From contig NZ_JAHQZT010000009.1 in assembly GCF_019061305.1 (NCBI RefSeq), positions 111,719 to 175,718 on the forward strand: a stretch of 64,000 nucleotides of DNA. Reading direction: 5' to 3'. Source of the stretch: Marinobacterium weihaiense (GTDB lineage: Bacteria; Pseudomonadota; Gammaproteobacteria; Pseudomonadales; Balneatricaceae). The notes beneath the pieces were generated by a model that was not told the origin of the DNA, did no database searches, and was given only the letters and a program-made list of their open reading frames with translations. Positions 35,620-44,362 of the stretch are shown here, in pieces (within the stretch, counting starts at the first letter, position 1; every line of letters begins with the position of its first letter). A program made the position numbers and the translations under genes.

Positions 35620-36812
35620 TGGATACCATCCTGACCGTGAACGGTGGCTCCTCCAGTCTCAAGTGCGGCCTATATGCTGTGCAGGATGGCCAGGCCGGCA
35701 GCCAACTGCACTGCCTGATCCATCTCAAGGTGGAAAACCTGCTGGGCAACCCGACCCTGTTCAAGGTCCGTGACGAGCAGAATCAGGTACTGGACGCCCA
35801 TGAGCTGGACTGCAGCGGTATTCCCCAAGAGGAACGCCATCAATTTGCACTGCAGGAGGTACTGCAGTGGGTGGACACCCACCTGCCGGAATCGCACCTG
35901 ATCGCCACCGGCCATCGCGTAGTCCACGGCGGTGACCTGTTCAGCGCACCGACCCTGCTGGACGACGCCAGCCTGGCACAGCTGCAGCGTTTCATTCCCC
36001 TGGCACCGCTGCATCAGCCCTACAACCTCAAGCTGGTGGAAGCCTGTCGTGCACTGGCCCCCGCTCTGCCCATCGTGGCTTGCTTCGATACCATGTTCCA
36101 TGCCGCCCAGCCGCGCCTGGAACGGCTCTATGCCCTGCCCCGGCGACTGGTGGACAAGGGCGTACACCGCTATGGTTTTCACGGCCTGTCCTATGAGTAC
36201 ATTCAGCGCCAGCTGACCCTCGCCGGCGCCGGCGCATTGAAAACCGTGGCCTGCCACTTGGGGGCCGGTGCCAGCATGTGCGCTATCGCCAACGGCCAGT
36301 CCATCGCCTCCAGCATGGGCTTTACCGCCGTGGAAGGCCTGCCGATGGGCAGCCGCACCGGCAACCTGGACCCTGGGGTGCTGCTGTACCTGATGCGGGA
36401 AGAAAACATGGATGTGGATGCGCTGGAGAAGCTTCTATACAAGGAAAGCGGCTGGCTGGGCATTTCCGGCATCAGCTCGGACATGAAAACCCTGCACCAG
36501 GCGGACGACGCCCGAGCCGAAGAGGCCATCGACCTGTTCTGCTACCGCATTGCCCTTGAAATGGGTCGCCTGACGGCTGCGCTGGAAGGGGTGGAACAGG
36601 TGGTGTTTTCAGGCGGCGTAGGCGAAAACGACACCGATGTCCGGGCACGCGTACTGCAACGCTGCGGCTGGCTGGGCATTCGATTCGACGCCGAGGCCAA
36701 CCGCCGCAATGCCGGCATCATCAGTACACCCGACTCAACTGTCACGGTGCGGGTGATTCCGACCAATGAAGAAGCGATGATCGCCACCCACGTCACTGAG
36801 TTGTTGCACTAA
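35619..36812 (+). CDS. ackA: Acetate kinase
   Basis: 397 residues, normal length. ASKHA-fold kinase converting acetyl phosphate and ADP to acetate and ATP. Motifs: N-terminal ILTVNGGSSSLKCGLY, GHRVVHGGD near residue 89-97, the catalytic-Asp region ACFDTMFH near residue 148, RYGFHGLSYEYI, HLGAGASMCAIANGQS, and EGLPMGSRTGNLDPGVL. Translation is coupled to the preceding phosphotransacetylase. Confidence 0.96.
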   Translation: MDTILTVNGGSSSLKCGLYAVQDGQAGSQLHCLIHLKVENLLGNPTLFKVRDEQNQVLDAHELDCSGIPQEERHQFALQEVLQWVDTHLPESHLIATGHRVVHGGDLFSAPTLLDDASLAQLQRFIPLAPLHQPYNLKLVEACRALAPALPIVACFDTMFHAAQPRLERLYALPRRLVDKGVHRYGFHGLSYEYIQRQLTLAGAGALKTVACHLGAGASMCAIANGQSIASSMGFTAVEGLPMGSRTGNLDPGVLLYLMREENMDVDALEKLLYKESGWLGISGISSDMKTLHQADDARAEEAIDLFCYRIALEMGRLTAALEGVEQVVFSGGVGENDTDVRARVLQRCGWLGIRFDAEANRRNAGIISTPDSTVTVRVIPTNEEAMIATHVTELLH

Positions 36813-36878
36813 CCAAGGGTGGACGCCTGCTATCCAGCGGCGCCTGACTACCCCGCTCGCCCCTTGTCGATGACAGTC

Positions 36879-36917
36879 GTTACGCCCTGTCCGGAAGTTT
36901 ATCGGGCAGGGCGTAAC
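36879..36917. repeat. Long hairpin between convergent ackA and rlmB
   Basis: A 15-bp stem with one wobble pair (GTTACGCCCTGTCCG against CGGGCAGGGCGTAAC) and a 9-nt loop. Neither strand has a T-run next to it. It probably marks the 3' ends of both convergent genes. Confidence 0.6.
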
Positions 36918-36920
36918 GCC

Positions 36921-37670
36921 TTACCCCAGTGCCGCCTGGCGCTGACGCACGATCTCGAACAGACAGACCCCTGTCGCCACGGAAACGTTCAAACTGCTGA
37001 CCTCGCCGGCCATGGGAATATTGATCAGCTGATCGCAGTTCTCGCGGGTCAGGCGACGCATGCCCTTGCCCTCTGCGCCCATCACCAGTGCGCAAGGACC
37101 GGTCAGGTCGGTTTCGTAAACGCTGGCGTCCGCCTCACCGGCGGTGCCGGTGATCCAGATACCGCGCTGCTGTAGGGACTGCAGGGTGCGTGCCAGGTTA
37201 GTAACCTGAATGTAGGGCACGACCTCGGCGGCACCACAGGCGACCTTGGCCACGGTGGCGTTCAGCGGTGCCGACTTATCCTTCGGTGCAATCACCACGG
37301 CGACACCGGCAGCATCGGCGGTACGCAGGCAGGCCCCCAGGTTGTGCGGGTCGGTGACACCGTCCAATACCAGCACCAGCGGTGCGGCCCCGGCGTTATC
37401 CAGCAGCACGTCCAGTGCCTTTTCCGACAACGCCTTGATCGGCTCGCACTCGGCGATCACGCCCTGATGGCGGCCACCCTCCGCACGCTGCTCCAGTTCG
37501 GCCTTGGCCAATTCGATCACCTTGATCCGATGCGCCTCCGCCTTGTCCAGCAGCGTTTGCAGGCGCTCATCACGACGCCCCTGCTGGACCAGCAGACGGC
37601 GCACACGGCCAGGGTTGCGATTGAGCAGGCTGGTAACGGCATGCAGGCCGAAAATATCGGTTTGGCTCAT
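36921..37670 (-). CDS. rlmB: 23S rRNA 2'-O-ribose methyltransferase (Gm2251)
   Basis: About 249 residues from ATG 37668-37670 (GGGAG ahead). SPOUT-class methyltransferase: an N-terminal substrate-binding domain (SQTDIFGLHAVTSLLNRNPG), then VLDGVTDPHNLGACLRTADAAG near residue 108-129, and the knot region LVMGAEGKGMRRLTRENCD and IPMAGEVSSLNVSVATGVCLFE. It methylates G2251 of 23S rRNA. It stands alone between ackA (convergent) and the cyo operon. Confidence 0.96.
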   Translation of the reverse strand: MSQTDIFGLHAVTSLLNRNPGRVRRLLVQQGRRDERLQTLLDKAEAHRIKVIELAKAELEQRAEGGRHQGVIAECEPIKALSEKALDVLLDNAGAAPLVLVLDGVTDPHNLGACLRTADAAGVAVVIAPKDKSAPLNATVAKVACGAAEVVPYIQVTNLARTLQSLQQRGIWITGTAGEADASVYETDLTGPCALVMGAEGKGMRRLTRENCDQLINIPMAGEVSSLNVSVATGVCLFEIVRQRQAALG

Positions 37671-37786
37671 GGGACTCCCGAAGTGCAATCAAGGGTGTAA
37701 TCAGAAATGTCATCAATGAAATGTCAGGCCGCTATTATGCGCCAAACCGGAACAAAATGCCGCAGCCCCCTCCCCCTCCTGCGGAT

Positions 37787-37813
37787 AAAAAAACGCGGTC
37801 CCGAGGGACCGCG
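37787..37813 (-). terminator. Terminator of the cyo operon
   Basis: CGCGGTCC / GGACCGCG with a CGAG loop; on the minus strand it is followed by TTTTTTT (AAAAAAA at 37787-37793). It lies 30 bp beyond the cyoE stop. Confidence 0.9.
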
Positions 37814-37842
37814 CTTGAGGTTTGAACCGATTGCCGCAACAG

Positions 37843-38730
37843 CTAGGACAGCAACGTCCTGGCAGCCGGTGCCTGTTGAGCAAAATCAGTCGCCATGGCG
37901 ATGCTCAGGGCGGTAATGGTGACAATGGAGAACATGAACACCTGCCGTGCCCAGCCATCATCGTCCACTTCCATGGCCCAGCCCCACAGTGCCATACCCA
38001 ACCACCAGAGGCTGGTGGCACAGGCCACAACCAAGAAACCGTCTCCGGCATAGCCCAGCAGCGTCAACAGAACCGTGACCAACCCGAAGGCCAGTATATA
38101 GAGCACGATGTGCAGCTTGGCCCTGGCAATGCCCTCCACCACCGGCAACACCGGAATCCCGGCAGCGGCATAATCCTGGTAACGGAAAATGGCAATAGCG
38201 TAGGAGTGCGGCATCTGCCAGAGGCAGAACATCAACAGCAGGACGGCGGCGCCGGTATCGAAGGTTCCGGTGACGGCGCAGTAGCCCACCACCGGCGGCA
38301 CCGCACCGGACAGGCTACCGACCAAGGTGCCGTACACCGAGTGCCGCTTCATCCACAGGCTGTAGATGCCGACGTACACGCCATAACCCAGGGCGGCAAA
38401 AGCCAGGGCGGCCGCACTGGTAAAAGCCAGCAGGGCAAAGCCCGAAAAACCCAGCAATACCCCATGGGTCAATGCGGCCTTCACCCCGAGCTCACCGGTG
38501 ACGGTGACCCGGTTGCGGGTCCGTTGCATGCGGCTGTCGATATCCCGATCGATACAGTTGTTGAGGGCACAGCCGGACGCCACCACCAGCGACAGGCCGG
38601 CCAGCGTTTGCAACAACAGCAGGTAATCGGCATCCCCCCGGGCGGCGAGGAAGAATCCCCCCGCCACCGAGATCAGGTTGCCCATGATGATGCCAGGCTT
38701 GGTGACCAGCAGGTAACGTTTGATATTCAC
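37843..38730 (-). CDS. cyoE: Protoheme IX farnesyltransferase (heme O synthase)
   Basis: 295 residues, about seven to nine membrane helices. UbiA-family prenyltransferase with [18 protein letters not shown] near residue 57-74 (the Asp-rich prenyl-diphosphate site) and the second loop [15 protein letters not shown]. It makes heme O for the quinol oxidase encoded upstream. Last gene of cyoABCDE, 15 bp after cyoD, with a strong terminator following. Confidence 0.96.
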   Translation of the reverse strand: MNIKRYLLVTKPGIIMGNLISVAGGFFLAARGDADYLLLLQTLAGLSLVVASGCALNNCIDRDIDSRMQRTRNRVTVTGELGVKAALTHGVLLGFSGFALLAFTSAAALAFAALGYGVYVGIYSLWMKRHSVYGTLVGSLSGAVPPVVGYCAVTGTFDTGAAVLLLMFCLWQMPHSYAIAIFRYQDYAAAGIPVLPVVEGIARAKLHIVLYILAFGLVTVLLTLLGYAGDGFLVVACATSLWWLGMALWGWAMEVDDDGWARQVFMFSIVTITALSIAMATDFAQQAPAARTLLS

Positions 38731-38745
38731 CGGTTCACCCGCCCG

Positions 38746-39066
38746 TCAGTGCATCATCATGGCGTTGGAGGCGTAGATGATCCAGATCGACAAGCCCACC
38801 ACCAGCAGGATGATCAGCGCCGAGAACAGGAAGGTCAGGGTGTTCACCTTGCCTTCCTCCGTGGTCTGCGTCAGGTGCAGGAAGTACTTCAGGTGCACCA
38901 GGATCTGGATGACGGCAAACGCCAGGATGGCGATGATCGTGGTCCACTTGTCCAGGGCACCGGACATCACCAGCCAGAACGGGATTACGGTCAGTACCAC
39001 CGACAGCAGAAAGCCAATGCCGTAGGATTTCACGCTGCCGTGGGCAGCGTCATGATGATTGCTCAT
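38746..39066 (-). CDS. cyoD: Cytochrome o ubiquinol oxidase subunit IV
   Basis: 106 residues with three membrane helices (IGFLLSVVLTVIPFWLVMSG; IIAILAFAVIQILVHLKYFLH; FLFSALIILLVVGLSIWIIY). The His-rich N-terminus and HLKYFLHL helix are typical of CyoD, which supports subunit I assembly. It overlaps the cyoC stop by one base. Confidence 0.95.
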   Translation of the reverse strand: MSNHHDAAHGSVKSYGIGFLLSVVLTVIPFWLVMSGALDKWTTIIAILAFAVIQILVHLKYFLHLTQTTEEGKVNTLTFLFSALIILLVVGLSIWIIYASNAMMMH

Positions 39067-39725
39067 TAAACGGTCCCCATCAGATAGACAACGGTGAATA
39101 CGCAGATCCAGACGATATCGAGGAAGTGCCAGAACAGGCTCAGGCAGTTCAGGCGTATCCGGGTCTTATTACCCAGGCCGCGCTTGCTGACTTCCAGCAT
39201 CAGCACCAGCATCCAGATCAGGCCGGCGGTCACATGCAGGCCGTGCATGCCGACCAGCGAGAAAAACGCCGTCAGGAAGGCACTGCGCTGAGGCCCGAAA
39301 CCTTCCACGATCAGGTGATGGAACTCGTTCACTTCCATGCCGATAAAGACGGCCCCCAGCGCGAAGGTCACCGCCAGCCACGTCAGGGTGGCGGAGCGGT
39401 TCTGGCGCTGGGCCGCCAGCATGGCAAAGCCATAGGTGATACTGGAGAACAGCAGGGCGAATGTTTCGACCAGCACATAGTCCAGCTCAAAGATATCCTG
39501 CCCGGACGGCCCGCCTGCCGTGTTCATGAAGAGCACGGCATAGGTGGCAAAGGCCGACGCAAACAGCAGGCAGTCGGTCATCAGGTAGAGCCAGAAACCG
39601 AACAGCGTATTCCCGCCGGTATCATGGTGCTCATGTTCATGCGCATGCGCGACGGCATGGGCGGGGGCGCTATGCCTCTGCGCCTGATGTGCAGGCACTT
39701 GAGGATTGAGTACAGTGGTCGACAT
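39066..39725 (-). CDS. cyoC: Cytochrome o ubiquinol oxidase subunit III
   Basis: About 219 residues, five membrane helices, heme-copper oxidase subunit III. A His-rich leader ([10 protein letters not shown]) precedes [21 protein letters not shown]. Family segments [18 protein letters not shown] and the C-terminal [20 protein letters not shown] are clear. A TTG at 39731 overlaps the cyoB stop, but the ATG at 39723-39725 with AAGG upstream is favoured. Confidence 0.95.
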   Translation of the reverse strand: MSTTVLNPQVPAHQAQRHSAPAHAVAHAHEHEHHDTGGNTLFGFWLYLMTDCLLFASAFATYAVLFMNTAGGPSGQDIFELDYVLVETFALLFSSITYGFAMLAAQRQNRSATLTWLAVTFALGAVFIGMEVNEFHHLIVEGFGPQRSAFLTAFFSLVGMHGLHVTAGLIWMLVLMLEVSKRGLGNKTRIRLNCLSLFWHFLDIVWICVFTVVYLMGTV

Positions 39726-39727
39726 GA

Positions 39728-41716
39728 TCAAGCCTTCATTGCATTAGCCAATTGAACGTTGGTGCGGTGAGCATCTTCGATCCGCTCGATCTCATCCGGC
39801 TGCACGTAGTAATCCACGTCGTTGTCATAACAACGCACCAGGAATGCCACCAGCGTGCCGGCCAGAGCCGCAATTACCAGCCACCAGATATGCCAGACAG
39901 CACCAAAGCCTGCGACGGTCAGCAGCATGCCCATGACAAACCCGACGCCGGTATTTTTTGGCATGTGGATCGGGGCGTAGGTTTCCGGTCGCTGATAGGC
40001 GTGTCCCTTTTCCTTCATATCGGTGAAGGCATCGATGTCCTCGACCCGGGGATCAATCGCAAAGTTGTAGAACTGCGGCGGTGACGCGCTGGCCCACTCC
40101 AGGGTATGGCCGTTCCAGGGATCGCCGCTCAGGTCGCGGTTTTCTTCACGCTTGCGATAGCTGACGACGAGCTGGATCAGCTGGCAGGCGATACCCAGCG
40201 CAATGATGAAGGCACCGACACAGGCGATATACAGCCAGATATTCCAGTCCGGATTGTCGCTGTGGTTGAGACGACGGGTCATGCCGAGGAAGCCGAGCAC
40301 GTACAGCGGCAGGAAGGCGCAGTAGAAGCCGATCTGCCAGCACCAGAAGGCGCGCTTGCCCCACTTTTCATCCAGCGTGTAGCCCATTGCTTTCGGGAAC
40401 CAGTAGGCAAAGCCGGCCAGGTAGCCGAACACGGCACCACCGATGATGGTGTTGTGGAAATGCGCGATCAGGAACAGGCTGTTGTGCAGCACATAGTCGG
40501 CACCGGGTATCGATAGCAGCACACCGGTCATGCCACCGATGGTGAAGGTCACCATGAAGCCCAGGGTCCAGAGCACCGGCGTAGTGAAACGCAGTCGGCC
40601 GCGGTACATGGTGAACAGCCAGTTGAACAGCTTCACCCCGGTGGGCACGGCGATGATCATGGTGGTGACGCCGAAGAAGGCGTTCACATTGGCGCTGGAA
40701 CCCATGGTGAAGAAGTGGTGCAGCCAGACGATAAAGCCCAGGATGGAGATGGCTCCGCTGGCCAGAACCATGGACTTGTAGCCGAACAGGCGCTTGCCGG
40801 TAAAGGTGGAAATAACTTCGGAGAAGATACCGAAGGCCGGCAGCACCAGGATGTACACCTCGGGATGACCCCAGGCCCAGAACAGGTTGATGTACATCAT
40901 CGGGTTGCCGCCGAGATCATTGGTGAAGAAGTGGAAATCCAGATAACGGTCCAGCGTCAGCATCGCCAAGGCGCCGGTCAGAATCGGGAAGGACGCCACG
41001 ATCAGGATGTTGGCCCAGGTGCAGGTCCAAGTGAAGATCGGCATCTGCATCAGCTTCATGCCCGGTGCACGCATTTTCAGTACCGTGACGAGGAAGTTCA
41101 CGCCGGTCAGCGTGGTGCCGATGCCCGATATCTGCAGTGCCCAGATGTAGTAGTCCATGCCGACACCGGGGCTGTAATTGATCCCGGACAGCGGCGGATA
41201 GGCAACCCAGCCGGTCTTGGCAAATTCACCCACACCCAGCGAGATGTTCACCAGCAGAGCACCGGAAACGGCCAGCCAAAAACTCAGGTTGTTGAGGAAG
41301 GGAAAGGCCACGTCGCGAGCGCCGATCTGCATCGGCACCACGATATTCATCAAACCGATCATGAACGGCATTGCCATGAAGATGATCATGATGACGCCGT
41401 GGGCGGTAAAGATCTGGTCGTAATGCTCCGGCGGCAGATAGCCCTCGGCCCCATTGGTTGCCAGCGCCAGCTGGGTGCGCATCATGATGGCATCGGCGAA
41501 ACCGCGCAGCAGCATCACCAGGGCCAGGATGATATACATCACGCCCAGGCGCTTGTGGTCCACCGAGGTGATCCACTCGCGCCAGAGATAGCCCCACTTG
41601 TTGTACTTGGTCAGCGCCACTGCCAGCAGCAGCCCCACCAGCCCGACAACGGCCAGGGTGCCGACGATGATCGGTTCATGGTAGGGAATGGCATCAAGCG
41701 TTAGTTTTCCGAACAT
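39728..41716 (-). CDS. cyoB: Cytochrome o ubiquinol oxidase subunit I
   Basis: 662 residues, the standard CyoB length, with about 15 membrane helices. It binds heme b, heme o3 and CuB. Visible ligand regions: the helix II His in [16 protein letters not shown], the helix [15 protein letters not shown] with the His-Tyr cofactor, the HHFFTMG pair of CuB histidines, and HFHNTIIGG for the heme histidines. It oxidises ubiquinol and pumps protons. It starts 2 bp after the position where an uninterrupted cyoA would end. Confidence 0.98.
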   Translation of the reverse strand: MFGKLTLDAIPYHEPIIVGTLAVVGLVGLLLAVALTKYNKWGYLWREWITSVDHKRLGVMYIILALVMLLRGFADAIMMRTQLALATNGAEGYLPPEHYDQIFTAHGVIMIIFMAMPFMIGLMNIVVPMQIGARDVAFPFLNNLSFWLAVSGALLVNISLGVGEFAKTGWVAYPPLSGINYSPGVGMDYYIWALQISGIGTTLTGVNFLVTVLKMRAPGMKLMQMPIFTWTCTWANILIVASFPILTGALAMLTLDRYLDFHFFTNDLGGNPMMYINLFWAWGHPEVYILVLPAFGIFSEVISTFTGKRLFGYKSMVLASGAISILGFIVWLHHFFTMGSSANVNAFFGVTTMIIAVPTGVKLFNWLFTMYRGRLRFTTPVLWTLGFMVTFTIGGMTGVLLSIPGADYVLHNSLFLIAHFHNTIIGGAVFGYLAGFAYWFPKAMGYTLDEKWGKRAFWCWQIGFYCAFLPLYVLGFLGMTRRLNHSDNPDWNIWLYIACVGAFIIALGIACQLIQLVVSYRKREENRDLSGDPWNGHTLEWASASPPQFYNFAIDPRVEDIDAFTDMKEKGHAYQRPETYAPIHMPKNTGVGFVMGMLLTVAGFGAVWHIWWLVIAALAGTLVAFLVRCYDNDVDYYVQPDEIERIEDAHRTNVQLANAMKA

Positions 41717-41718
41717 CT

Positions 41719-42696
41719 TTACTCCCCGTCCGCCGCAGCGGCTTCAACCTGTTCCATCGCTTCATGCGCGGCCTGAGACGAACCGCCCCCATGCGCATCA
41801 CGTGTGTGCGACATCGCCTGCTCATCCATCACCAGCGGTGTACGGCCGTGATGCTGCATGAATTTCATCAGGATCTAGTCGAACAGCCCGGACGTGACGC
41901 GGCCGTAATAGGTCACCGGATGATCCTCGGTCGGCTGGGCCAGAGCGGCATAAGCGGCGCTGTCCAGCGTCTGCTCCGAGGCCCTGACCTCCTCGACCCA
42001 GGACTGGAAATCAGCCTTGGTCGCCGTGGCGACGGTATCGAACGTCATGCCGGTAAAACCGGCGCCGCTGTAGTTGGCGGAGATGCCGTCATAGCTCCCC
42101 GGCTCATCGGCCACCAGGTGCAGTTGCGTTGCCATCGCGGCCATGGTGTAAATCTGGCTGCCCAGCTGGGGGATGAAGAAGGAGTTCATGGTGGACTCGG
42201 AGGTCAGCCGGAAGGACACCGGCACGCCAGTCGGAATCACCAGCTCGTTCACCGTGGCGATACCCTGCTCCGGGTAGATGAACAGCCACTTCCAGTTCAG
42301 AGACACCACCTCGACCTTGAGCGCTTCCTTGTCATGCTCCAGCGGCTTGTACGGGTCCAGCCGGTGGGTTGAGATCCAGGTGATGGTGCCCAACACGATG
42401 ATAATGATGCAGGGAATCAGCCAGACCACCAGCTCGATCCTGGTCGAATGCGACCACTTGGGCATATAGGTGGCCTTGTGGTTACTCGCCCGGTACTTCC
42501 AGGCGAAGAACAGGGTCATGAAGATGACCGGAATGACGACGATCAGCATCAGCAGGGTGGCGATGATGATCAGGTTCTTCTCGTCGACACCGACCTGCCC
42601 CTTGGGATCGAGGACACCGCCCTCGCACCCCGTCAGGAAAAGAGCGGCGCCCAGCAAGAGCCCGCCTGACAGCCAGGGGACCTTTCTCTCTCTCAT
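41719..42696 (-). pseudogene. cyoA: Cytochrome o ubiquinol oxidase subunit II, interrupted by an in-frame amber codon
   Basis: The main frame (41875-42696) gives 273 residues: a lipobox (LFLTGCEGG) near residue 24, two membrane helices (LIIIATLLMLIVVIPVIFMT; LVVWLIPCIIIIVLGTITWI), then the cupredoxin-like domain (VSLNWKWLFIYPEQGIATVNE; FFIPQLGSQIYTMAAM) without CuA ligands, as in quinol oxidases. It stops at TAG (41875-41877) after TYYGRVTSGLFD. The same frame continues for 51 codons (ILMKFMQHHGRTP, then a His/Ala/Glu-rich tail ending ADGE) to a TAA at 41719-41721, 2 bp before cyoB. Together these give the usual length of about 325. Loss of a short C-terminal tail may be tolerated; base error or amber suppression are alternatives. 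Confidence 0.8.
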
Positions 42697-42880
42697 TGCG
42701 TGAGCCTTTAACAGATGAACACAGGACCGCTTGCCGCCATGGCGACAGGCGATGAAGGGATGACTCCCGGGGGCCTCGGGTCAGGGCATGACCAGAGGCA
42801 AATGACGAAACGCGTTCAGCCGCACGCACGCCTGGACACACAGGTATCCATACGAGTCAAAGCCGTGGCGGTAGAGCGTT

Positions 42881-43195
42881 TCAGCAGAACAGGGGCGGTG
42901 CGCGACTGCCGTGATCGAACAGGTTTTCTTTGCGCGGCAGCGCCAGCAGGCAACGAACAAACGGTCGGCTGACACGTCGCAGGAGGCTGCTGATAAAGCA
43001 GATGAGAAAGCAGACAAGCAGGGTTACGAATAGCACATCCAGTGCCGATACAAAGGTCAGGTCATCCAGCAAGGGCCACTCGAAACCGGCCCAGGGCTCC
43101 AGATACAGCTCGCCGGATATGCCGAGCACCGAGACCAAGAGGCTCAGTACAAAGCAGATCAATGTTAACCAGCGGGTGGCGGCTGAATAGTTCAA
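42881..43195 (-). CDS. Hypothetical two-helix membrane protein
   Basis: About 104 residues from a TTG at 43193-43195 with AGGA 6 bp upstream. The frame continues to an ATG at 43291, but those 32 residues look non-coding. Two hydrophobic segments (WLTLICFVLSLLVSVLGISG; FVSALDVLFVTLLVCFLICF) flank a loop rich in aromatics (ELYLEPWAGFEWPLLDD), followed by a basic tail (RRVSRPFVR). It lies 184 bp upstream of cyoA on the same strand. No family recognised. Moderate support only. Confidence 0.45.
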   Translation of the reverse strand: MNYSAATRWLTLICFVLSLLVSVLGISGELYLEPWAGFEWPLLDDLTFVSALDVLFVTLLVCFLICFISSLLRRVSRPFVRCLLALPRKENLFDHGSRAPPLFC

Positions 43196-43390
43196 GGCAT
43201 TTCCTGACAACTTCGTTGCCGATGCACGCTGATCGGCACACGCCGGAACGAAGCTCCGGCGCCCCCATACACGGGGCACAACAGGCGGCACTGATATCCA
43301 TCAATGCACGTGAATAAAGGTGCGGCGGATTCTACCACAAAAGTCCGGCTTGGCCAGCGCCGCTACATACTGCCCGAATCGACCGACATG

Positions 43391-43423
43391 AAAAACCCGG
43401 ACGCTGCTATGCAACGTCCGGGT
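43391..43423 (-). terminator. Terminator of adk
   Basis: ACCCGGACG / CGTCCGGGT with an 11-nt loop; on the minus strand TTTTT follows (AAAAA at 43391-43395). It lies 61 bp beyond the adk stop. Confidence 0.85.
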
Positions 43424-43483
43424 AAAGGCCCTGCCCGTACGGGGAGCAGAACCTTGAATGCGCGTTCGCGATCCTGCCGGGGC

Positions 43484-44140
<657 letters not shown>

Positions 44141-44362
44141 CTATCTTGTCTCCTGAATGTTGTTGTAATCGGTAAAGCTGACGTGCACCGGCAGAGGGCC
44201 GGTCCACGGAAATTCGTGCCATGGGGTTTCTTGAGGCTATATGGCCAGGCCCCGTGCATACAATTCGACATTAGCCCTAACGGCTGATGGACTGTTGACA
44301 AAGGCAATCGAGATTACGCAAAGCCCCATGGCGATTCAACCCCCTTTTGCAGGTCGCCGTCC

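Noticed and set aside
36879..36917. Intrinsic terminator for ackA or rlmB
   Set aside because: The stem is strong but neither strand has a T-run, so it is recorded only as a hairpin.
36819..37175. 118-codon plus-strand frame after ackA
   Set aside because: It overlaps the hairpin and the antisense of rlmB, and its translation is not protein-like.
37822..39069. 415-codon plus-strand frame opposite cyoE and cyoD
   Set aside because: His/Gln/Gly-rich translation typical of antisense shadows of membrane-protein genes.
43195..43291. N-terminal extension of the hypothetical membrane protein to an ATG at 43291
   Set aside because: The 32 extra residues lack coding character, and the TTG start has the better ribosome site.
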